A stretch of DNA of 12,722 nt from Campylobacteraceae bacterium (lineage in GTDB: Bacteria > Campylobacterota > Campylobacteria > Campylobacterales > Sulfurospirillaceae). The notes under the pieces are model-generated. The model ran no database searches. It was given only the letters and a program-made list of their open reading frames with translations, and was not told where the DNA came from. Within the stretch, counting starts at the first letter, position 1; every line of letters starts with the position of its first letter. This document shows, piece by piece, positions 1-6,460 of the stretch. The stretch spans positions 1 to 12,722 of the forward strand of contig JALUMJ010000048.1 in NCBI GenBank assembly GCA_027040375.1, given 5' to 3'. Both the position numbers and the translations under genes were made by a program.

Positions 1-9
1 CCATTTAAC

Positions 10-69
10 AGGGGTCAGGGTTTGAATTTTGAATTTATATATAAATTCAAAATTCAAACCCTGACCCCT
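10..69. repeat. Perfect 60-bp palindrome (copy A) upstream of miaA
   Basis: The two 30-base arms (10-39 and 40-69) are exact reverse complements with no spacer; pairing stops at 9/70. Each arm begins AGGGGTCAGGG, continues with a short internal direct repeat of TTGAATT, and meets the other arm in TATATATA. It ends only 1 base before the purine-rich ribosome-binding site of miaA. A near-identical copy lies at 918-975, on the far side of miaA. The lack of a loop, the GC-rich ends and AT-rich centre, and the second copy point to a dispersed repeat (MITE-like or REP-like) rather than a simple terminator. The family is inferred. I recall GGGGTCAGG-ended repeats from other genomes but could not check this. 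Confidence 0.9.
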
Positions 70-70
70 A

Positions 71-77
71 AAAGGAG
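71..77 (+). promoter_or_regulatory. Ribosome-binding site fixing the GTG start of miaA
   Basis: AAAGGAG lies 5 bases before the GTG at 83. The only nearby ATG, at 81, is out of frame and immediately followed by TGA, so it cannot start the gene. The site sits directly against the right end of palindrome A. If transcription comes from further left, the mRNA would therefore carry a 30-bp hairpin immediately upstream of the ribosome-binding site. Confidence 0.7.
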
Positions 78-82
78 TTAAT

Positions 83-916
83 GTGAAGATAACAGCACTA
101 CTTGGTCCTACGGCTTCTGGCAAAACTGCTCGTTCGATTGAGATGGCTGAAAAAGATGATGCTTATATACTCTCTTTGGATTCACTTAGCATTTACAAAG
201 AAATCAACATTGTCTCAGCTAAACCAACCATAGAAGAGAGAAAGGGCATAAAACACTTTGGCATAGACGAGATATATCCCAATGAAAATTTTAATGTTTC
301 TATATTTTTTGATATATTTAAAGAAGCTAAACAACTTGCGATAGAGGATGGTAAAAATCTTATCATAGTTGGTGGTACAGGTTTTTACTTAAAATCTTTG
401 ATAACAGGATTAAGCACGAAACCTGATATCTCTTCAAGCACCAAAGATAATATTAAAGAGATTATGAAAAATCAAAACTATGCTTATGAAATGATTGTTA
501 AAAATGATTATAAATATTCACAAAAGATATCAAGTAATGATTCTTACAGAATAGAAAAGTGGTTAGAAATATTTATAGAGACAAATATTCCGACAAGTGA
601 GTATCTTGCAAAAAATAGACAACCCCCAATCATAAAAGATTTAGAAATCTTAGAAATCTCCATATCAAAAGATATGCTAAGGCAAAGAGTCCAACTAAGA
701 ACCAAAGAAATGTTAAAACAAGGACTTATAGATGAAGTTATTTATCTCGAAAAAAAATATGGACGAACCCCAAACTCTATGAGATCTATTGGCATAAAAG
801 AAGGCTTAGAGTTTTTAGATGGCTTTTTAAACAAGCAACAACTAGAAGAAAAAATAATCACAAACACTATGAGATTGGCAAAACGACAAAGAACCTTCAA
901 CAGAACTCAATTTTAA
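83..916 (+). CDS. miaA: tRNA dimethylallyltransferase MiaA
   Basis: MiaA transfers a dimethylallyl group to N6 of A37 in tRNAs that read codons beginning with U, in the cytoplasm. The 277-aa product has the family signatures in order: P-loop GPTASGKT (8-15), DSLSIY with the probable catalytic Asp33, SAKPT (45-49), the HFGID segment (58-62), IIVGGTGFYLK (94-104), SIGIKEG (235-241) and the C-terminal LAKRQRTFNR (265-274). The start is GTG at 83, supported by AAAGGAG 5 bases upstream. The protein stops only four residues after the KRQRTFNR motif. Relatives I recall are about 290-310 aa, so a short C-terminal tail may be missing. The stop (914-916) is one base from palindrome B, which suggests the element trimmed the 3' end. 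The core is intact and probably functional. The gene converges on pflA. Confidence 0.93.
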   Translation: MKITALLGPTASGKTARSIEMAEKDDAYILSLDSLSIYKEINIVSAKPTIEERKGIKHFGIDEIYPNENFNVSIFFDIFKEAKQLAIEDGKNLIIVGGTGFYLKSLITGLSTKPDISSSTKDNIKEIMKNQNYAYEMIVKNDYKYSQKISSNDSYRIEKWLEIFIETNIPTSEYLAKNRQPPIIKDLEILEISISKDMLRQRVQLRTKEMLKQGLIDEVIYLEKKYGRTPNSMRSIGIKEGLEFLDGFLNKQQLEEKIITNTMRLAKRQRTFNRTQF

Positions 917-917
917 A

Positions 918-975
918 AGGGGTCAGGGCTTGAATTTTGAATTTATATAAATTCAAAATTCAAGCCCTGACCCCT
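918..975. repeat. Perfect 58-bp palindrome (copy B) between miaA and pflA
   Basis: The 29-base arms (918-946 and 947-975) are exact reverse complements with no loop. It matches copy A except for two central bases missing (TATATA instead of TATATATA) and one base pair: C929/G964 here against T21/A58 in copy A. Both arms changed together, so pairing is preserved. It begins 1 base after the miaA stop, and its right end supplies the last two bases of the TAG stop of pflA on the minus strand. The five bases after the right end (AAAAG) are the same in both copies. The element thus lies exactly at the junction of two convergent genes and sets the end of pflA. Confidence 0.9.
918..975. terminator. 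Possible bidirectional terminator formed by palindrome B
   Basis: In RNA from either strand this palindrome can fold into a very stable hairpin with GC-rich base, between two converging genes. Read on the minus strand (from pflA) the stem ends CCCC followed by TTTT, a short U-run. On the plus strand (from miaA) it is followed by TAAAAG, with no U-run. It may therefore stop pflA transcripts moderately well and miaA transcripts poorly. The terminator role is inferred from position and structure only. Confidence 0.4.
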
Positions 976-3361
976 AAAAGAGTTTTAGGTTGTCCTTACA
1001 TAGTGAAGACCATGCGTCTTTTGTTTTTGATGATACACATTTTGTAAAATACTTTTTGGCATTTTTTGTGTCTTTTAGCTTGATGCTTAGCTCGCCTAAT
1101 TCATAAAGTATTCTTGATCTATATTTGCTGTTTACAGATTTTTTGTTTAAATTTATTAGCAACTTATACGCATCTTTATATCTTCCTAATCTTTTAAGTG
1201 CTCCCATATATAGCAATTCTACCTTAGGAGTAAAATCAAAAAGTTTATTTTTATTTTGCATATCAACAATCTTTTTAGCATATTTAATCAACAACAAATC
1301 ATCTCTTGAGTCATCAGCATAATTTACAATTTTCATATAAGAATCTAGGTTTTTTATATCTTTTGGCCATTTCTTAGATAGAACATCTAGTATATCAAGA
1401 GCTTTATCATACTGTTTTTTATAAAAATAGGCATCAAAAATATATCTGTAGCTCGAAGCATATATTTTCTTTTTAAGTATTTTTGATAATTTATACAAAT
1501 CAGTTTTATATTTTATGATATCATCAAATTTTCTAAGTTTTGAATCCACCTCTATTGCTCTTTGTAACCATTTAAAATTTTTAGACAAATTTTTAGATTC
1601 CAATTTATCCATAGTCAACATCTTGGCTTTTTTATATCTCGCACTTATTAAAAAACATTTATATAGCGTATCCTCATCATCTACTTCATAAATATTTAGT
1701 TTATATTTTTCTACTAGATTGACGGCCTTATTGCAATCTTTTGTCTTTAAATTTTTAAATAGAAGATCTGTTGCTGCAGAAACAAGTAAATCTTTTGCCA
1801 CGGTAGAGTTCTTATCGACTGCCCGCTCAAGCATATTTTGCATCTTTAAAACTTTTTTATATTTTTTTTCTTTTAATAACAACTTAGTTTTTTCTATGAT
1901 AGCTTTATCTCGTATGTCGTTATCGTATTTTGAAATAAGTACATCATAATATGCCACTAATTTGGTAGTATTTGTCTCTTTCAATTTAAAAAAAAGTTCA
2001 TCTAAATCCTTTTTTACTTCCTGAATATATAGACCATCTTTATAGAGTTTTTTATAGTCTGTATATCTGGCATATGCTTTATTTATCTCATTTGCTTTGG
2101 CATACCAATCGCCACTCTCTCTTAGGAGCAATTCTCTCGTTTCTCTATCGTTTTTGTTTGTATTTTTATAGAGTAAATCATTTATCACTGCAGCAATTTT
2201 ATATAAACCGTTTGCTGCCAATTCACCTGAGAGCATATGTGAAGCATCTTTGTCTTTTAAAAGATAGTTTTTGTTGGCATTTAAGACTTTTAGTAAATAA
2301 TTCTTAGCTTCTAGCACTTTGCCTATGCTTATATTTGATTTTGTCAATTTAATAGCAGCCATTGATGCTATGTCTAAATTTTTCACACTATACAAAACAT
2401 CTTGATATAATTTAATAGCTTTTTCTTTTTTATTTTTTGCAAAAAGTGAATCTGCATAACGCAATATCGCTTTTTTTGTATAAATGCTATCTTTATGTTC
2501 GCTAACTAAAATATCTAAAAAATAATTTACATCAGAAGCAGAACCTGATCTTAGATAATCTTCTACTAAAATCAACAATACTTGTGGTATATTTTCACTT
2601 GAAGCAAATTTTCTAATCCACTCTTTTCCAAGATTTGCTACATCTGAATTTGTATAATCATTTGAAATTGGGGATAGATTTTTTTCGATAGATTTATTTA
2701 TGACTCTAAGTTTATAGAGCATCATGTCACTCTTAAAGATGCTATTAGGGTATAATCTTAACACCTTATCAACATCTTTTACAACTCCGTCATAATCACC
2801 TTTTTTATACTCTTTTTGTATATCTAGATAATAATTTATATCTTTACTCTGAGCATATGCTATTGGTTTTCCATTTAAATCAACAGGACCAACATGAGGT
2901 TTTAAAAATTTATCATAACTAACAGGAAAATTTATACCATCATTTTGTAATTTTTTACCAAATGGTGGTTTTTTATATAGCAATATTGTCCAATGCTTAG
3001 TATTTTTATTTTCAACTTCGCTTGATACCTCTTTTGTATTATATAATATCTCATTGATTGGAATTAATTTTGAATCAACTTTCGGAGTTATTTTTATATA
3101 AAATTCTTTCTTTTTTTCTAAAAAATCTATATTGACTAGTCTTAATTTTTTAATTTTTATCGGGGTTTTTACTATTTTTTTAAATTGACAAATATAATTC
3201 TTCTTGTCTAGTGCTAGGTGTATAACTTGACAATCAACTGGTTCTTTGTCAATTATATGTAATATAGCATAAGGAAGTCCATTTTCTTTTGCACTATTTA
3301 CATATATATTTAATGCATATAATTGAAAAGTTAAAAGCGGGATTAATAGTATAAATTTCAT
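974..3361 (-). CDS. pflA: Paralysed-flagellum motor scaffold protein PflA (periplasmic TPR protein)
   Basis: In Campylobacter and Helicobacter, PflA is a periplasmic part of the enlarged flagellar motor. It partners PflB in the spoke-like scaffold that holds stator units, and mutants have immobile flagella. The 795-aa product begins with a signal peptide (MKFILLIPLLTFQLYA, cleavage probably near 16-17). A beta-rich N-terminal region follows to about 170, with Cys44 and Cys58 well placed for a disulfide. From about 175 to the end it is helical and TPR-like, for example 185-205, 296-325, 648-668 and 712-775. A second cysteine pair (775, 788) lies near the C-terminus. The assignment rests on length close to known PflA, the architecture, and the position directly after nuoN; TPR sequence alone would not prove it. 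The start is fixed by the signal peptide, yet no ribosome-binding site precedes it. The TAG stop is completed by palindrome B. Confidence 0.82.
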   Translation of the reverse strand: MKFILLIPLLTFQLYALNIYVNSAKENGLPYAILHIIDKEPVDCQVIHLALDKKNYICQFKKIVKTPIKIKKLRLVNIDFLEKKKEFYIKITPKVDSKLIPINEILYNTKEVSSEVENKNTKHWTILLYKKPPFGKKLQNDGINFPVSYDKFLKPHVGPVDLNGKPIAYAQSKDINYYLDIQKEYKKGDYDGVVKDVDKVLRLYPNSIFKSDMMLYKLRVINKSIEKNLSPISNDYTNSDVANLGKEWIRKFASSENIPQVLLILVEDYLRSGSASDVNYFLDILVSEHKDSIYTKKAILRYADSLFAKNKKEKAIKLYQDVLYSVKNLDIASMAAIKLTKSNISIGKVLEAKNYLLKVLNANKNYLLKDKDASHMLSGELAANGLYKIAAVINDLLYKNTNKNDRETRELLLRESGDWYAKANEINKAYARYTDYKKLYKDGLYIQEVKKDLDELFFKLKETNTTKLVAYYDVLISKYDNDIRDKAIIEKTKLLLKEKKYKKVLKMQNMLERAVDKNSTVAKDLLVSAATDLLFKNLKTKDCNKAVNLVEKYKLNIYEVDDEDTLYKCFLISARYKKAKMLTMDKLESKNLSKNFKWLQRAIEVDSKLRKFDDIIKYKTDLYKLSKILKKKIYASSYRYIFDAYFYKKQYDKALDILDVLSKKWPKDIKNLDSYMKIVNYADDSRDDLLLIKYAKKIVDMQNKNKLFDFTPKVELLYMGALKRLGRYKDAYKLLINLNKKSVNSKYRSRILYELGELSIKLKDTKNAKKYFTKCVSSKTKDAWSSLCKDNLKLF

Positions 3362-3367
3362 AGTGCC

Positions 3368-3376
3368 ATTATATCA
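3368..3376 (-). promoter_or_regulatory. Extended -10 promoter for pflA
   Basis: Read on the minus strand, the sequence is TGATATAAT, a perfect extended -10 (TGN plus TATAAT). Six bases (GGCACT) separate it from the pflA ATG, so the usual start of transcription, about 7 bases past the -10, falls on the A of the start codon (3361). No purine-rich ribosome-binding site is present between it and the ATG. Promoters in this phylum often lack a clear -35 box, and none is evident here. Promoter function is inferred from the match. Confidence 0.55.
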
Positions 3377-3401
3377 TATTATCAACACATCTTATTATCT
3401 C

Positions 3402-3430
3402 ATTTCTTAGGAGCATTACTCCTAAGAAAT
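3402..3430 (-). terminator. Hairpin after nuoN (terminator, attenuator or 3'-end stabiliser)
   Basis: Arms 3402-3413 and 3419-3430 form a perfect 12-bp stem (ATTTCTTAGGAG) with a 5-base loop. It begins 5 bases beyond the nuoN stop codon. No U-run follows on the minus strand (the next bases are GAGATAATAAG), so a classic intrinsic terminator is not seen. It may reduce read-through from nuo into pflA, or protect the 3' end of the long nuo mRNA. It lies upstream of the pflA promoter candidate, which fits a transcriptional boundary. Confidence 0.6.
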
Positions 3431-3435
3431 AACTA

Positions 3436-4923
3436 CTAATATCCGCTTGATTGTATCATTTGAGTCACAAATGACAATATCGGTTGCACAAATACAGCTG
3501 CGGTTACTGTAAAGAATAGAGTGATTCCAACGATCACTTTTATTGGAGTTGATGAATTTGCTTCATATATGTTGCCGTCTTCAGTAATAGGGTCTTTCAT
3601 AAACATATAAACGATGAGTTTCATATAATAATATACAGCTATAGCGCTATTTGTTACCATAATCACAGCAAGCACTACATGTCCACTATTTACAACCGAG
3701 CTAATCAAATATAATTTACCCCAAAAGACAGAAAATGGAGGCATTCCTGCGAGTGTAAACATAAATATTCCAAAGATAGTGGCCATCATAGGTGATACTT
3801 TTACCATGCCTGAAAATTTTGCAAATGGATGTTGATATCTCGTATCCCATAGGTTTCTTTTATGTCTTGCAATCCAAAGCATAGTAAATGCGCCAATATT
3901 TGTAAACATAAATAAAATCCAATACAAAAATATAGCTGAATTTGCTTGAGTCCCACCTACCATAATGGCAGTTAAAACAAAGCCTGCATGTGCAATCGAG
4001 CTAAATGCAAGCATTCTTTTTACATCTTCTTGGACAAGTGCAGTTATATTTGCCAAAGTCATGGTGATTACCGCTAAAAATATCAGTATATTTTGCACCC
4101 AAACTATCTGTGATGATAAAAATATATCAAAAAATCTAATTGCTACTACTAAACCCGCAATCTTTGGCACAACTGACATGTAACCTGCAAGTGGAGCGGA
4201 ACTTCCTTCATAGACATCTGGTGTCCAAGTATGAGTGGGTACAATTGAAAGCTTAAATCCTAGGGCTATGAGCATAAATACAACACCAGCGAGTACAAAA
4301 GCTCCCGGAGCAAAGTTTCTTGCTATTAACACTTTTGATATGACTGATAGTTCTATACTTCCGGTTAGTGTATAAAGTATCAAGGATGCCATCGCAAAAA
4401 ATCCAGCCGCTAAAGCTCCCATAGTAAAATATTTTATAGCTGCTTCAAAAGCTTTGTTTCTGTTGTGCAATGCAATCAATGTATATAAAGACAAGCTTGC
4501 AGTCTCTAAGCCTAAAAATATGAGTACAAGATTGTCAGTCGCCACCATAAATTGGAAACCTATAATCATAAACATAAACAAAGCATAATATTCAGCTTTT
4601 TTAAACTCTTTAAATGGCTTATTACTAAGTGCTGTTATTATAAATAGGGCTGAGCTTATAAGTATGACTCCTTGGGCTAAGGTTGACATTCCATCTACTA
4701 AAAGTACATCAAAAAATCCTCTGCTTGGTCCATTTATCCCTATAAGTGCGGTAAAGTCCAAAAGTATAAAAAGCAGCGTAAACATAACAAAAAAGCTTTT
4801 TGATAAATCTTTTACAAATAAGTCTATACATATAAGAGCAAGTGCTCCAAAAGCCAAAACAGCCATCGGGGTTAAAAGAGCCAAATTTAAACTTGCTATA
4901 TTTACTGTTATTGGATCTAACAT
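3436..4923 (-). CDS. nuoN: NADH-quinone oxidoreductase subunit N
   Basis: NuoN is an antiporter-like inner-membrane subunit of complex I, forming one of the proton channels next to the quinone-side module. The 495-aa product is almost entirely hydrophobic helices. It carries the family landmarks: Glu140 in GLETASLSLY, Lys164, Lys224 ahead of PTHTWTPDVYEGSSAP (229-244), Lys254 in VVPKIAG, and Lys403 in GMPPFSVFWGKLY. These correspond to the charged residues of the proton path in the E. coli subunit. Its ATG overlaps the nuoM stop by one base (TAATG), indicating translational coupling; AGGGGG lies about 10 bases upstream. It is the last gene of the nuo operon, followed by a hairpin and pflA. 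Length is normal and nothing is broken. Confidence 0.97.
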   Translation of the reverse strand: MLDPITVNIASLNLALLTPMAVLAFGALALICIDLFVKDLSKSFFVMFTLLFILLDFTALIGINGPSRGFFDVLLVDGMSTLAQGVILISSALFIITALSNKPFKEFKKAEYYALFMFMIIGFQFMVATDNLVLIFLGLETASLSLYTLIALHNRNKAFEAAIKYFTMGALAAGFFAMASLILYTLTGSIELSVISKVLIARNFAPGAFVLAGVVFMLIALGFKLSIVPTHTWTPDVYEGSSAPLAGYMSVVPKIAGLVVAIRFFDIFLSSQIVWVQNILIFLAVITMTLANITALVQEDVKRMLAFSSIAHAGFVLTAIMVGGTQANSAIFLYWILFMFTNIGAFTMLWIARHKRNLWDTRYQHPFAKFSGMVKVSPMMATIFGIFMFTLAGMPPFSVFWGKLYLISSVVNSGHVVLAVIMVTNSAIAVYYYMKLIVYMFMKDPITEDGNIYEANSSTPIKVIVGITLFFTVTAAVFVQPILSFVTQMIQSSGY

Positions 4924-6452
4924 TATTTTGTACCCCCTATGCTATTTACTTTTACCAGAAACTCTTTTGTATCTGGCAATAGTGCTTTTCTCTCCATCAA
5001 ATTAATCATCTTTTTAACACTCAAATCTATAGTGCTTAAGATTGGTTTTGGATAAACTCCAAGTATCACCACCAATGCAACAAGTGGTATAAGCGCTGTA
5101 AACTCTCGTTTGTCCAAATCTTTTAAATTTTTATTTTTTTCATTTGTGACTTTTCCAAAAAATGACTTTCTAAATAGAGTCAACATGTAAACTGCACCTA
5201 GTATGATGCCACTTCCTGCAAACAGTGTAATTATCCAACTTACCCTATAAAAGCCAAGTAGTGACAAAAATTCACCAACAAAACCTATAGTCAAAGGCAA
5301 TCCAACTGCCGCCATCATCAAAACACCAAATATAGCAGCATATCTTGGCATCACAGTTGCCAATCCACCAAATTCACTCATCAACTTAGTGTGTCTTCTG
5401 TCATAAATCACACCAACTAACATAAACAAAGCACCACTGACGATTCCGTGACTTAACATCAAAAAGATGGAACCTGTCAAACCCTCAGCATTCATAGCAA
5501 ATGTACCTAATATAATAATTCCCATATGAGAAATCGAGCTATATGCGATAACTTGTTTCATGTCTTTTTGTGCATATGCAACCATCGCAGCATATATAAC
5601 CATAATTGTAGCAACAATTGCTACAGGATACAAAAAATACACAGAAGCATCTGGGAAAAATGGAAGCGAAAACCTTATAAAAGCATAAGTCCCCATCTTA
5701 AGCATAACAGCGGCTAACAAAACTGAGCCGATTGTCGGTGCTTGTCCGTGTGCATAAGGCAACCAAGTATGAAAAGGAAACATAGGCACTTTTACGGCAA
5801 ATGCTAAAAAGAATGCTCCAAATAACCAAAGTTGCGTATTAAATGGTAAAACCAACAAATACCAATCTGGCACTGCAAAACTCCAAGTTCCAGTAGCTAA
5901 GTAGTATTGATATCCTAGATATAAGATTCCAACTAACATCAAGGCTGAGCCTGCAAATGTGTATAAGAAAAATTTTATAGCTGCATATACTCTTTGTCCT
6001 GAACCCCAAGCACCAATAATATAAAGCATAGGTATAAGTGAAAGTTCCCAAAAGATGTAAAACAAAATCATATCTAAACTTAAAAATACACCAACTAGCG
6101 TCATCTCTAAAAATAGTATTGTAATGACTAAGTTTTTGATATCTTTTTTGATATTTAAACCTACTAGCGAAATCAAAGTCATTAGAGTACTTAAAACGAC
6201 TAAAAATAGTGATATTCCATCGACTCCTAAGTAATAACTCACTCCAAATTGAGGAATCAAAGCAACATACTGTACAAATTGATAACCAGCATTTGTTGAA
6301 TCAAATCCAATCCAAAGAATGATAGAAAATATAAATTCTACCAACGCTACAGCAATACCAAAAGTTTTGATATTTTCTTTATTTACAACTAATCCAAAAA
6401 GTCCTGCAATAAGCGGAAAAAATACGATTAATGATAATATGTGTTCCATCAT
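4923..6452 (-). CDS. nuoM: NADH-quinone oxidoreductase subunit M
   Basis: NuoM is the central antiporter-like proton-pumping subunit of the complex I membrane arm. The 509-aa product has the expected charged residues in membrane helices: Glu136 in FWELSLIPM, Lys221 leading into KVPMFPFHTWLPYAHGQAPT, Lys252 in LKMGTYAFIR, and Glu394 in GFVGEF. The HTWLPYAH stretch and the ISHMG motif (308-311) are typical of NuoM rather than NuoL or NuoN. Two ATG codons stand in tandem at the start. The second (6449) is better spaced from AGGAG, so the true product may be 508 aa. It lies 6 bases after nuoL and overlaps nuoN by one base, inside one operon. Confidence 0.97.
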   Translation of the reverse strand: MMEHILSLIVFFPLIAGLFGLVVNKENIKTFGIAVALVEFIFSIILWIGFDSTNAGYQFVQYVALIPQFGVSYYLGVDGISLFLVVLSTLMTLISLVGLNIKKDIKNLVITILFLEMTLVGVFLSLDMILFYIFWELSLIPMLYIIGAWGSGQRVYAAIKFFLYTFAGSALMLVGILYLGYQYYLATGTWSFAVPDWYLLVLPFNTQLWLFGAFFLAFAVKVPMFPFHTWLPYAHGQAPTIGSVLLAAVMLKMGTYAFIRFSLPFFPDASVYFLYPVAIVATIMVIYAAMVAYAQKDMKQVIAYSSISHMGIIILGTFAMNAEGLTGSIFLMLSHGIVSGALFMLVGVIYDRRHTKLMSEFGGLATVMPRYAAIFGVLMMAAVGLPLTIGFVGEFLSLLGFYRVSWIITLFAGSGIILGAVYMLTLFRKSFFGKVTNEKNKNLKDLDKREFTALIPLVALVVILGVYPKPILSTIDLSVKKMINLMERKALLPDTKEFLVKVNSIGGTK

Positions 6453-6455
6453 ATA

Positions 6456-6460
6456 CTCCT
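6456..6460 (-). promoter_or_regulatory. nuoM ribosome-binding site choosing between tandem ATG codons
   Basis: AGGAG on the minus strand overlaps the nuoL stop codon. It is 3 bases from the ATG at 6450-6452 and 6 bases from the ATG at 6447-6449. The second spacing is the more usual one, so initiation at 6449 is favoured, giving a protein that begins MEHILSL. This is a judgement from spacing alone. Confidence 0.5.

Noticed and set aside
3363..3368. TGGCAC on the minus strand, resembling the -24 element of a sigma-54 promoter for flagellar genes
   Set aside because: It touches the pflA start codon and the -12 GC is missing at the right distance, so it could not drive this gene.
4664..5005. 113-codon open frame on the plus strand across the nuoM/nuoN junction
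   Set aside because: It lies opposite two confident genes and shows no recognisable domain.
5839..6051. 70-codon minus-strand frame inside nuoM
   Set aside because: It is out of frame within a well-conserved subunit, so it is a shadow and not a frameshift; nuoM is continuous.
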